Source of the DNA: Chondrilla cf. caribensis
Lineage: Eukaryota > Porifera > Demospongiae > Chondrillida > Chondrillidae
Reading direction: 5' to 3'
Length of the DNA: 27,500 nt
Assembly: GCA_964020155.1 (NCBI GenBank)
Contig: OZ026559.1
Location: forward strand, 4,433,174 to 4,460,673
How positions within the stretch are numbered: the stretch's first letter is position 1; each line of letters begins with the position of its first letter. Below are positions 10,123-20,304 of the stretch, in pieces. Made by a program: the position numbers and the translations under genes. The notes beneath the pieces were generated by a model. It was not told the DNA's origin. It worked only from the letters and a program-made list of their open reading frames with translations, and did not search any database.

Positions 10123-11125
10123 CAGTGTACGTGCATGCGTGTGCAATACCATGCAAAGGAGTGCCCACTGCTAGACATAACAAGGTGACCTCAGAAACAT
10201 GTTTATTCAATTAAGCTATTCCAGCTGGGTGGTCCATTGTATGCTGTAGTATTTATAGCATAAATTCATGGATTAAATGTTGTTGATATACATACAGATT
10301 ATATGGCACTAGTGCACACCATATCTCTGCATATTATATATGTTGATGATACTGACATTGCAACCCATAATATAATATTTAATAATAGTACCACCCAGTC
10401 AATGGAAGAGACCTATTTCAACTTCTCTACGTACAATTTTGAATATCTGTCACTGAATAACATGATTGTCCAATTGTCAAGTTTTTGTAGAGCACCAGGT
10501 GTTGGCTGTTTAGCCCACAATCCCAACCACTGCAATATGCCAGGTTTATTGTCTGCAGACAATACTTCAAAGCTAACTGTAGCAATACATGTCTGTACCC
10601 ATCCTTCAAGGGCTGGTCCATAAATCAGGATGTACTTTATACTTCTTCAGACTGTCTTGATTTGAAAATGATTCAAAATCAATGTCTAATGGTATGGTTT
10701 ATGTGGCCTAGCCTCAGAATATGGCCGAAATCAACTTCTCAGAAAATATAAGGACTGTATTCTAACTAACAAGAGGCATTGTGTGCATTATCATAATGAC
10801 AATATTCAACCATGATGAATGGAAATCACAACCACAATAATAGTCACTCTAGAGTTTTCATGGTCTTAAATATGATTAATGTTAAACTGTATGTAGGTAG
10901 GTATACGTATGTTAATAAATTCTAACATAATACAGATTTGTAAAGTTAGTTTGTTCTATGCAAGGAACCTCATGGTTGTTATATGTGACACCAGTTTGTT
11001 ATGACTATCACTAAGTGATAAACTGTACCAACGGGACTAATAGTACTTTGAAATCTATTTGAACCTCAATCATCACGCTTTTGACCACAAGTGCTTAGTT
11101 GCAGTCGTTCAGTGAACTGGACGCA

Positions 11126-12508
11126 ATGAATTCAAAGAAGACCTGTTTCTATGCTGTGTCTCTCTTTTTCGTATTCTTCACTCAACACTGCTGTGGACAA
11201 GACTTGAAGCCAAAAGAAACTTTCCAACCCTCTCCATCTCCATCGTCTTCTCAAAGTTCTGAACAGTGTAATGCAAGACGCCTGCCAATGGGACCACTGG
11301 TAGGTCCTCCTGGTCGTGATGGAGCTCCCGGTCGTGATGGCATTCCTGGACATAGTGGTGATCCCGGTCGTGACGGTCTTCCAGGCTCTCCTGGTCTCCC
11401 CGGTCCAGCTGGTCCTCCAGGTGCTCCAGGCTCTCCAGGTTCCAGTGGCATCAACCTTGATGAACTTCGTGAGATTGTTCGTTTGATGGCTAAAGAAGAA
11501 CTGAAGAACTTGACATCTGAAGATCGTGAACCAGTGAAAGTTGTTGTGGAGTATGGTAAACTGTGTCCTGCAACTCATCCTCCTTTGAGTAATCCACTTA
11601 CGTCCACAAGTTCTCCGTCAACAATGAAACGCCCTAAGCCTCTGCCTAAATTTCCAAGGCCATTACCTACTAGACCTCCAGTGAATGGATCGTGTGCTCA
11701 AGGGTTGACTCAAGATGACCCCGCTCTATCTTGTAATGAAATCCTCATCTGTAACCCTTACCTTCCGTCCGGCTACTACTGGATCACAACCAGACATCAT
11801 CCAAATCAGAACAATGTCATTGTTGAAGTTTACTGTCACATGGAAGGGGACATCTGTGGAATAAGAGGACTGACTCGTGTAGCTCACCTCAACATGAGTG
11901 ACCCTTCTGTCAACTGTCCTTCTGGATTGATTATGACTAATCAGTCGGGAAAAAGACTCTGTTACAGTCCAAAGTCAGGGGCTGAGTTCACTTCTGTGGA
12001 ATTTGGTACATGTACCAAATATAATTATGTCTGCGGTAGAGTTGTTGGCTATGTCTACAATGCACCCTGGGGATTTTACTACAAATCCACATACACAACT
12101 ATCGACCAATCGTATGCGGCTGGATTGTCTATTACATATAGATCTGGAGGTCATCGCAGACACATCTTCTCATACATTGCTGGCTACAGAGAAGTGGGAA
12201 GTAGCAAGGCCAATTGTCCTTGTGCAGCTAGTCCAGGAAATACACCGCATTCTTTCGTTGGCAGTAACTATTACTGCGATACAGCTACACCGTCATCTGG
12301 AGGTAGGAAGTGGTTCATCGATAATCCACTTTGGGATGGAAAAGGTTGTCATGCTTCTTCTCAGTGTTGTAATAACAAACGTATGCCGTGGTTCTTGACT
12401 GCTCTGCCAGAGGAAAGCAGTTCTGGTATTGAAGTTCGCTGGATGGATCCACAGTCTCGTAGTGCCGGAATAACAGGTGTTGAACTGCTGGAATTGTATG
12501 TGTTCTAA
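11126..12508 (+). CDS. Short-chain collagen C4-like gene Y2
   Basis: Intact 460-residue paralogue of Y1 with the same architecture: signal peptide 1-24, 16 Gly-X-Y triplets at about 60-108, [12 protein letters not shown] helix with NLT, Lys/Pro linker, and a 15-Cys C-terminal domain at 190-460. ATG 11126 is chosen; the upstream in-frame TTG is not a credible animal start. The N-terminal half differs from Y1 by only a few residues (for example H51R and S80P). The C-terminal half differs in patches: PKSGAEF replaces PNSLAEF, and [18 protein letters not shown] replaces [18 protein letters not shown]. The second patch is shared with the neighbouring Y pseudogene, with an identical 158-bp DNA stretch (12031-12188 and 14167-14324), so Y2 is a mosaic. 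Role as for Y1. Confidence 0.93.
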   Translation: MNSKKTCFYAVSLFFVFFTQHCCGQDLKPKETFQPSPSPSSSQSSEQCNARRLPMGPLVGPPGRDGAPGRDGIPGHSGDPGRDGLPGSPGLPGPAGPPGAPGSPGSSGINLDELREIVRLMAKEELKNLTSEDREPVKVVVEYGKLCPATHPPLSNPLTSTSSPSTMKRPKPLPKFPRPLPTRPPVNGSCAQGLTQDDPALSCNEILICNPYLPSGYYWITTRHHPNQNNVIVEVYCHMEGDICGIRGLTRVAHLNMSDPSVNCPSGLIMTNQSGKRLCYSPKSGAEFTSVEFGTCTKYNYVCGRVVGYVYNAPWGFYYKSTYTTIDQSYAAGLSITYRSGGHRRHIFSYIAGYREVGSSKANCPCAASPGNTPHSFVGSNYYCDTATPSSGGRKWFIDNPLWDGKGCHASSQCCNNKRMPWFLTALPEESSSGIEVRWMDPQSRSAGITGVELLELYVF

Positions 12509-12832
12509 TCTGTAGCTCATAGCTTATATTACTGCTGCAGAGATGCTTAGTTGTGTTGTGTGCTACTAAGTTTTTTTTTCTTATTCGAGTTACATTTGCA
12601 GTTGTAATACACGTACCATGAAATCTGTGTTAAACTAGGTCTAGTACAACTAAACATGGCATTTACACAATCTTGCGTCATAGTGATGATGTATGATTAC
12701 GTTTAATTGGTTTACATAACTCCTGCATGTTTGGTATTACACATAGCTTATAAACTTCAAATTGTGCAATAATTTTTCATCATCTCCATTTCATTAAGAG
12801 CATTGTGAGATATAGTTCACTTTTAGTACAAT

Positions 12833-12838
12833 AATAAA
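12833..12838 (+). terminator. Possible poly(A) signal AATAAA of Y2
   Basis: Canonical hexamer about 325 nt after the Y2 stop. Equivalent hexamers lie 255-340 nt after the stops of the Y pseudogene and Y4, which strengthens the call modestly. Confidence 0.4.
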
Positions 12839-13483
12839 GCCACAAAATGCTGATGACTTTAAGTTGACGCGTCATGAGACGTCAATCAGGTGCGAAACAC
12901 ATGTTTGGCGGTTGGCGAATAAGAATAATGACAGCAGGTGTGTGCCTTCTTTCCTTGTTAGAATGTGTTAGGGATATAAATCAATATGTCCACACAGGGT
13001 AGGGTGTTCCTTATATGGTCATGGGAATACCTTCAACTGTCTGTGTGCTTGGTTGTAGAACACAACAATCCCTTGTAGGATTTCAGGGTACAATTATATG
13101 GATACATGCAGTGTGAATATGTGTGTACACACATATATTTTGAATTGATCACAGGGTTTTGTGCATCATCTCTATTTGAATAGTTAGATGACTCTTTGCA
13201 CTCTCATATTATAGACTAGTACATTAATGATCTATATATAGGAACACTACATTTCCAGGATTGCCAAGGCTAAAAACATCTTTAAAATGTTGCATGTAAC
13301 ATGGCAACGAGGGATAGGTTGGGTTTAAAAATTGAATAGGACTATGACAATGTCATCAAAAATTTGTTCTACTATAATATGCATTATGAGAAGATCACTT
13401 GAGAACTATTATAGCGCCTATTGGAGTATTGCACAATGTGTTTACAAGTATCAAATACTTTCTTTCTGGTTGTCAGAGTCACA

Positions 13484-13556
13484 GTTGTCATGGTGACTGT
13501 TGGTCGTGTAACCTAAAAGTATGGTCATTATTATGGCTTCCATATGAATATTATTA
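13484..13556 (+). promoter_or_regulatory. Conserved upstream block of the Y pseudogene
   Basis: Carries GTTGTCATGGTGACTGTTGG and TGGCTTCCATATGAATATT, as before Y4 and (diverged) X2; ends 74 bp before ATG 13630. Confidence 0.5.
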
Positions 13557-13629
13557 TGATGATAATGAATGTATTCTGCCTGTGGTTACCTACCTGTAGA
13601 TCTACTTGAAAAGTGTAACCTCCGTAGGA

Positions 13630-14644
13630 ATGGAGTGGAAAAGTTTTTCCATCTTCTACTTGTGTCTCTCCATTATTGGAAACTCGTGTTTCTCTGAAAA
13701 AGTTCCCTCTCCTCAACCCTCTCCATCTCCTTCCTCCAGTTCTGAACAGTGTAATGCAAGACGCCTGCCAATGGGACCACTGGTAGGTCCTCCCGGTCGG
13801 GATGGAGCTCCCGGTCGTGATGGAGTTGGGATAGCAGGTCGTGATGGTCTCCCTGGTCCAGCTGGTCCTCCAGGTGCTCCAGGCTCTCCAGGTCCCAGTG
13901 GAGTCAACCTTGATGAACTTCGTGAGATTGTTCGTTTGATGGCTAAAGAAGAACTTAAGAACTTGACATCTGAAGATCGTGAACCAGTGAAAGTTGTTGT
14001 GGAGTATAACAAACTGTGTAGTACAACTGATCCACCTTCAGGTAATCCACTCACATCCACAAGATCTCCATTGACAACCAAACGCCCTAAACCTTCACCT
14101 ACTAGACCTCCAGTGAAAGGATCATGTGCTCAAGGGTTGACTAGAGATGACCCCGCTCTATCTTGTCTGCGGTAGAGTTGTTGGCTATGTCTACAATGCA
14201 CCCTGGGGATTTTACTACAAATCCACATACACAACTATCGACCAATCGTATGCGGCTGGATTGTCTATTACATATAGATCTGGAGGTCATCGCAGACACA
14301 TCTTCTCATACATTGCTGGCTACACAGAAGTGAGTAGTGATTCAGCTAACTGCCCTTGTGCAGCTATTCCAGGAAATACACCGCATTCTTTTGTTGGCAA
14401 TAACTATTACTGCGATACAGCTACTCCGTCATCTGGAGCTAGGAAGTGGTTCATCAATAATCCACTTTGGGATGGAGAAGGTTGTCATGCTTCTTCTCAG
14501 TGTTGTAATAACAAACGTATGCCGTGGTTCTGGACTGCTCTGCCAGAGGAAACCAGTTCTGGTATTGAAGTTCGCTGGATGGACCCACAGTCTCGTAGTA
14601 ATGGAATAACAGGTGTCGAACTGCTGGAATTGTATGTGTTCTAA
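13630..14644 (+). pseudogene. Short-chain collagen gene Y3 broken by a ~299-bp internal deletion
   Basis: From ATG 13630 the frame encodes a signal peptide (MEWKSFSIFYLCL...), Ser/Pro stretch, Gly-X-Y region with a GVGIA imperfection, helix, linker and the first residues of the C-terminal domain, ending at DDPALSC-LR then TAG 14173-14175 (181 residues). The rest of the domain resumes immediately in the next frame as [15 protein letters not shown] and runs intact to TAA 14642-14644. Relative to Y4, DNA between the TGT at 21006 and the TGT at 21305 is missing: 299 bp, not a multiple of three, joined at a TGT microhomology. About 100 residues of the domain are lost. The 5' half resembles Y4, the 3' half Y2. 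A truncated secreted collagen-helix peptide could still be made, but I judge it a pseudogene. Confidence 0.88.
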
Positions 14645-14877
14645 TCTGTAGGTCATAGATTATAATACTGCTGCAGAGATGCTTGGTTGTGTTGTGTGCT
14701 ACTAAGTTTTTTCCTATTCAAATGTAGTTACATTTGCAGTTGTATTACACGTACCATATAATCTGTGTTTCACTAATTTTAGTACAACTAAGCATGGCAT
14801 TTATACAATATTTTGTCATAATGATGATGTATGATTACGTTTAATTGATTATCATAACCTGTGTATGTTTGGTATTA

Positions 14878-15130
14878 CACATAGCTTAAGCTTCAATTGT
14901 TGTGATCATCTCCTATCCATTAAGAGTATTGTGATATGGAGCTCACTTCTAGTACAAGATACATGGAATTTAAAATAATAATAAAACCACTAAATGACAT
15001 AGCTCAAACTTCAAATTGTGCAATAATTGTCGTCATCTCCTGTTCATTAAGGGTATTGTGAGATGAAGTTCACTTTTAGTACAAGATACATGGAACTTAA
15101 AATAATAATAAAACCACAAAATGCTGATGA
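14878..15130 (+). repeat. Tandem duplication in the 3' flank (two ~120-bp copies)
   Basis: About 14878-14996 and 14998-15130 share 'acatagct-aa-cttcaa', 'tcatctcct-tccattaag' and 'agtacaagatacatggaa' with AATAATAATAAAACCAC, arranged head to tail. The Y2 and Y4 flanks have a single copy. Confidence 0.7.
14980..14985 (+). terminator. Possible poly(A) signal AATAAA (Y pseudogene)
   Basis: Canonical hexamer about 340 nt after TAA 14644. A duplicate copy of the surrounding block carries the same hexamer near 15107. Confidence 0.35.
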
Positions 15131-15285
15131 GTTTAATTAAGTTGACACACCATGAGACATCAATCAGGTGCCAAGTACAAGTTTGGTTGCTGGTGGATAA
15201 GAATAACAATAGCACGTATGCCTATTTTTCTTGTTAGAACGTATTCAGGATTCAAATCAATATGGCCAAAAAGGTAAAGTGTCCC

Positions 15286-15395
15286 TTATATGGTCATGTG
15301 TATACCTTCAACTGTCCATGTGCTAGTGGTGTGCATCATACTATCCTCCGTATTTTGTCAATTTTGGCCACTGTTGTGAATCTGGTATAGTTCTT
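15286..15395 (+). pseudogene. Relic of an X-type C-terminal domain
   Basis: The stretch 'taccttcaactgtccatgtg' followed by CATCCTCCGTATTTTGTCAA-like sequence and TGTTGTGAATCTGG matches the X2 coding segment for NTYNCPCAGG...PPHFVNDDHYCESG, with indels. A better preserved copy lies at 22306-22450. It ends at the left edge of the satellite array. Confidence 0.65.
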
Positions 15396-15401
15396 TTCTT
15401 T

Positions 15402-18400
15402 GGCCTCTCCTGTGTGCACGTGATGCATCATAGGTTAAATCCGAATGCACAGACACACTCCTGGACCTAGTACGGACCTTTTGATAACAAAAAGATGCAT
15501 TTTGATGTCGACCAAAAATTGATGATCACCTGAGCAATTGGACAATTCTTTGCAGGTCACCAAGGGCTAGCCAGTGTCCGTGCTAAACTCACCAACACAA
15601 TTTGGGAAGAATTGAGATTGTCCTGAGTGCGCTATAAGTCTCGTGGTGACAAGTAAAAAAATGTATTTTTTGTCTTGTCACCACGGCCTCTCCTGTGTGC
15701 ACGTGATGCATCATAGGTCAAATCCGATTGTACAGACACACTTCTGGACCTAGTACACTCCTTCTGATAACAAAAATGTTGCATTTTGATTTCAACCAAA
15801 AATTCTCCCCAGTGCCCATATACTGCAAATAATAAAATGTATGTACTTTTGTATGTATTATAAGTGTAATATTCCTTGTGTTGATCACCTGAGCAATTAT
15901 TAAATTCTTTGCTGGTCACCAAGGGCTAAACAGTGTCCGTGCTAAACTCACCAACACAATTTGTGAAGAATTGAGATTGTCCTGAGTGCGCTATAAGCCT
16001 CGTGGTGACAAGCACAAAAATGTCATTTTTTGTCTTGTCACCACGGCCTCTCCTGTGTGTACGTGATGCATCATAGGTTAACTCCAAATTCACAGACACA
16101 CTCCTGGACCTAGTACGGACCTTCTAATAACAAAAAGATGCATTTTGATGTCGACCAAAAATTCTCCCCAGTGCCCATATACCGCATATAATAAAATGTA
16201 TTAACTTTTGTATGTATATAAGTGTAATATGACTTATGGTGATCACCTGAGCAATTGGACAATTCTTTGCTGGTCACCAAGGGCTAGCCAGTGTTCGTGC
16301 TAAACTCACCAACACAATTTGTGAAGAATTGATATTGTCCTGAGTGCGCTATAAGCCTTGTGGTGACCACCCAAAAAATGTATTTTTTGGTTTGTCACCA
16401 CGGCCTCTCCTGTGTGCACGTGATGCATCATAGGTCAAATCCGATTGTACAGACACACTTCTGGACCTAGTACACTCCTTCTGATAACAAAAATGATGCA
16501 TTTTGATTTCAACCAAAAATTCTCCCCAGTGCCCATATACTGCGAATAATAAAATGTATGTACTTTTGTATGTATTACAAGTGTAATATTCCTTGTGTTG
16601 ATCACCTGAGCAATTATTAAATTCTTTGCTGGTCACCAAGGGCTAGCCAGTGTCCGTGCTAAACTCACCAACACAATTTGGGAAGAATTGATATTGTCCT
16701 GAGTGCGCTATAAGCCTCGTGGTGACAAGCACAAAAATGTCATTTTTTTGTCTTGTCACCACGGCCTCTCTTGTGTGCACGTGATGCATCATAGGTTAAA
16801 TCCGATTGCACAGACACACTCCTGGACCTAGTACAGACCTTCTAATAACAAAAAGATGCATTTTGATGTCAACCAAAAATTCTCCCCAGTGCCCATATAC
16901 CGCATATAATAAAATGTATGTACTTTTGTATGTATATAAGTGTAATATGAATTATGGTGATCACCTGAGCAATTGGACAATTCTTTGCTGGTCACCAAGG
17001 GCTAGCCAGTGTCCGTGCTAAACTCACCAACACAATTTGGGAAGAATTGATATTGTCCTGAGTGCGCTATAAGCCTCGTGGTGACAAGCAAAAAAAATGT
17101 ATTTTTTGGTTTGTCACCACGGCCTCTCCTGTGTGCACGTGATGCATCATAGGTCAAATCCGATTGTACAGACACACTTCTGGACCTAGTACGGACGTTC
17201 TGATAACATAAATGATGCATTTTGATGTCAACCAAAAATTCTCCCCAGTGCCCATATACCGCATATAATAAAATGTATGTACTTTTGTATGTATATAAGT
17301 GTAATATGACTTGTGGTGATCACCTGAGCAATTGGACAATTCTTTGCTGGTCACCAAGGGCTAGCCAGTGTCCGTGCTAAACTCACCAACACAATTTGTG
17401 CAGAATTGATATTGTCCTGAGTGCGCTATAAGCCTCGTGGTGACAAGCACAAAAATGTCATTTTCTTGGCTTGTCACCACGGCCTCTTCTGTGTGCACGT
17501 AATGCATCATAGGTTAAATCCGAATGCACAGACACACTCCTGGACCTAGTACACTCCTTCTGATAACAAAAAGATGCATTTTGATGTTGATCCAAAATTC
17601 TCCCCAGTGCCCATATACCGCATATAATAGAATGTATGTACTTTTGTATGTATATAAGTGTAATATGACTTGTGGTGATCACCTGAGCAATTATTAAATT
17701 CTTTGCTGGTCACCAAGGGCTAGCCAGTGTCCGTGCTAAACTCACCAACACAATTTGTGAAGAATTGATATTGTCCTGAGTGCGCTATAAGCCTCGTGGT
17801 GACAAGCAAAAAAATGTCATTTTTTTGTCTTGTCACCACGGCCTCTCCTGTGTGTACGGGATGCATCATAGGTTAAATCCGAATGCACAGACACACTCCT
17901 GGACCTAGTACACTCCTTCTGATAACAAAAAGATGCATTTTGATGTCGACCCAAAATTTTCCCCAGTGCCCATATACAGCATATAATGAAATGTATGTAC
18001 TTTTGTATGTATATAAGTGTAATATGACTTGTGGTGATCACCTGAGCAATTGGACAATTCTTTGCTGGTCACCAAGGGCTAGCCAGTGTCCGTGCTAAAC
18101 TCCCCAACACAATTTGTGAAGAATTGATATTGTCCTGAGTGCGCTATAAGCCTCGTAGTGACAAGCAAAAAAATGTATTTTTGTCTTGTCACCACGGCCT
18201 CTCCTGTGTGCACGTAATGTATCATAGGTCAAATCCGATTGCACAGCCACACTTCTGGACCTAGTACACTCCTTCTGATAACAAAAATGATGCATTTTGA
18301 TTTCAACCAAAAATTCTCCCCAGTGCCCATATAGTGCAAATAATAAAATGTATGTACTTTTGTATGTATATAAGTGTAATATGACTTATGGTGATCACCT

Positions 18401-19101
18401 GAGCAATTGGACAATTCTTTGCTGGTCACCAAGGGCTAGCCAGTGTCCGTGCTAAACTCACCAACACAATTTGTGCAGAATTGATATTGTCCTGAGTGCG
18501 CTATAAGCCTCGTGGTGACAAGCACAAAAATGTCATTTTTTTGTCTTGTCACCATGGCCTCTCCTGTGTGCACGTAATGCATCATGGGTTTAATCCAAAT
18601 TCACAGACACACTCCTGGACCTAGTACGGACCTTCTGATAACAAAAAGATGCATTTTGATGTCGACCAAAAATTCTCCCCAGTGCCCATATACCGCATAT
18701 AATAAAATGTATTAACTTTTGTAAGTATATAAGTGTAATATGACTTGTGGTGATCACCTGAGCAATTGGACAATTCTTTGCTGGTCACCAAGGGCTAGCC
18801 AGTGTCCGTGCTAAACTCACCAACACAATTTGTGAAGAATTGATATTGTCCTGGGTGTGCTATAAGCCTCGTGGTGACAAGCAAAAAAATGTCATTTTTT
18901 TGTCTTGTCACCACGGCCTCTCCTGTGTGTACGGGATGCATCATAGGCCAAATCCGAATGCACAGACACACTCCTGGACCTAGTACGGACCTTCTGATAA
19001 TAAAAAGATGCATTTTGATGTCGGCCAAACATTCTCCCCAGTGCCCATATACCGCATATAATAAAATGCATGTACTTTTGTATGTATATAAGTGTAATAT
19101 T
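15402..19101. repeat. Satellite array: eleven ~360-bp monomers
   Basis: Taking GGCCTCTCCTG as phase marker, monomers start at 15402, 15685, 16045, 16402, 16763, 17121, 17481, 17840, 18195, 18555 and 18915. Spacings are 283, 360, 357, 361, 358, 360, 359, 355, 360 and 360. The first monomer has lost 77 bp internally and the last is cut after 187 bp at GTATATAAGTGTAATA. Each unit contains a ~44-bp near-palindrome, the palindrome GGTGATCACC and a CACGTG/ATGCAT patch. Variants alternate at the left end. Antisense open frames of 60-120 codons recur in many units but vary in length and start, so I do not call them genes. Confidence 0.97.
17796..17839. other. Near-palindrome within a satellite monomer (example)
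   Basis: GTGGTGACAAG (17796-17806) and CTTGTCACCAC (17829-17839) are exact inverse complements. Between them poly(A)ATG pairs with CATpoly(T), giving arms of about 21 bp with one unpaired T and almost no loop. The equivalent structure occurs at the end of almost every unit (e.g. near 15646, 16006, 16723, 18512, 18872). Confidence 0.85.
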
Positions 19102-19200
19102 CGAATATCTTATTTGAAAGAGCATATAATGTTTAATTCCTATTAAGAGAGTGTCTGCATCACTGTCGTGTGGTCCCATTACTGAGGTGGTAATAAAGCT

Positions 19201-19344
19201 GAGGTACTTACTATGGACCACATACTTTTTAATACAGTCTTTCTGGCTCCTCAAATCCATTGACCAACACTATGTCGCCAGACTCTCCATCATGTACAGA
19301 ATTAATGACCGACGCAAACATACCTGGTCTCTGGCTGCAAACAG
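19201..19344 (+). pseudogene. Relic of an X-type C-terminal domain (middle part)
   Basis: Aligns with X1 23-170: GGACCA-ATAC, GTCTTTCTGGCTCCT, then AAATCCATTGACCAACACTA, a MYRINDRRKHTWSLAAN-coding stretch. A one-base loss in CTCCTACAAA breaks the frame. It lies 100 bp right of the satellite array with no start or end of a gene, so it is an isolated fragment. Confidence 0.8.
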
Positions 19345-20304
19345 TGAGGGGTACACACATAATGCATCAGGAATTCACTGTATATATGCATAGGTATCAA
19401 AATGTCTGACATTGTAGACTCCTTTCTGGATGATATATGGATTTGGCCATTGCTATATATCAAGTTATACATCTATGATGAGATCACCATTAGAATATTT
19501 ACATAATAGGTAGATCTGTCTGAGTTGGAGAGACACTTTTGTATAATATTATGTGAAAATTCACATTTTGTCTATGTGTGAATCTGTGTATACATGATGT
19601 TTCCAAATTGTATCGATTCCAAATTAGTTATGTACATACAATATTATTATACATAACATTATGTCTGTTATATCATAATATTATATTATGCAAGGCCATG
19701 CACGAATGCATTCATGACCTGGTATGTATGCATAATATTCAAAAACGCAACTCTCATTGTGTAATGACTGTTATTCTTAGTATATAATAGGTACCCATAA
19801 TGTGGCTAGAAGCCTCACAACCTCTAATGAAGTTAGAGATGTTTGTTATTGCCTCAGTCTTCAGTTACATGCTTGGTTGCGTTGAAGGAATACAACAATC
19901 CCTGGTAGGATTTCAGGGTACAATTGTATGGATACATGCAGTGTGAATATGTGTGTACACACATATATTTTGGATTGATCACAGGGTGTAATGCATCATC
20001 TCTTTTTGAATAGTTAGATGACTCTTTGCACTCTCATATATAGACTAGTACATCTATAGGAACACTACATTTGTGGGATTTCCAAGGCTAAAGACATCTT
20101 TAAAATATTGCATGTAACAAGGCAACAAGGGATAGGTTGGATTTAAAAATTGAATAGGATGTCTGTGAATATGATGGATGTCATCAAAAATTTGTTCTAC
20201 TATAATATGCATCATGAGAAGATCACTTGAGAACTATTATAGCGCCTATTGGAGTATTGCATGATGTATTATCAAATACTTTCTTTCTGGTTGTCAGAGT
20301 CACA

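Larger units (their letters stand above)
7337..11125. other. X2-Y2 intergenic region
   Basis: The counterpart of the X1-Y1 spacer but about 1.3 kb longer. Most of the excess is the terminal-inverted-repeat element at 7661-8677. About 8690-9130 holds AT-rich sequence with no recognised gene, including a TGTACAT-rich palindromic patch near 8888-8935. From about 9140 the sequence matches copy 1 of the segmental duplication. Confidence 0.6.
9140..12790 (+). repeat. Segmental duplication, copy 2 (Y2 and flanks)
   Basis: Direct duplicate of about 1012-4645 containing the hairpin block near 9388, the (CA)n tract, promoter and Y2. Small indels in the 5' noncoding part break open frames differently in the two copies, consistent with noncoding sequence. 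Confidence 0.85.
12509..13629. other. Y2 to Y-pseudogene intergenic region
   Basis: Y2 3' flank, then a short X-type relic near 13010-13046 (TATGG-TCATGGGAATACCTTC-AACTGTC-like, matching the NTYNCPC coding sequence), then about 580 bp that match 19870-20450 upstream of Y4. No gene seen. Confidence 0.6.
13049..15340 (+). repeat. Second duplication, copy 1 (Y pseudogene and flanks)
   Basis: Matches about 19873-22400 in direct orientation: upstream DNA beginning near the 'ttgtaggatttcagggtaca'-type sequence, promoter block, collagen coding region (minus the deletion), 3' flank and the X-type relic. Ends estimated by eye. Confidence 0.8.
14645..15401. other. Y-pseudogene to satellite spacer
   Basis: 3' flank of the pseudogene with the tandem ~120-bp duplication, the region shared with 22130-22300, and the X-type relic. 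No intact gene. Confidence 0.6.

Noticed and set aside
10303..10623. 106-codon frame with a YVDDT string, reminiscent of a reverse-transcriptase active site
   Set aside because: No other reverse-transcriptase motifs are present, and the duplicate copy near 2160-2480 carries indels that shift the frame.
12845..12905. CTGATGA...GAAA resembling a hammerhead ribozyme core (also near 22147)
   Set aside because: The bases flanking the two core boxes do not form stem II, and the third copy near 15122 lacks GAAA.
13630..14644. Reading ψY3 as a two-exon gene with the frame change bridged by an intron
   Set aside because: The two coding parts directly abut with no intron between them, and ~299 bp of coding DNA present in all intact paralogues is absent.
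15402..19101. CRISPR-like or other direct-repeat array
   Set aside because: Whole 360-bp units repeat without unique spacers, in an animal genome; it is a satellite.
15632..19260. Recurrent antisense open frames (60-122 codons) in the satellite
   Set aside because: They repeat because the monomer repeats. Starts, ends and frames vary with small indels, there is no recognisable domain, and no start context is conserved.
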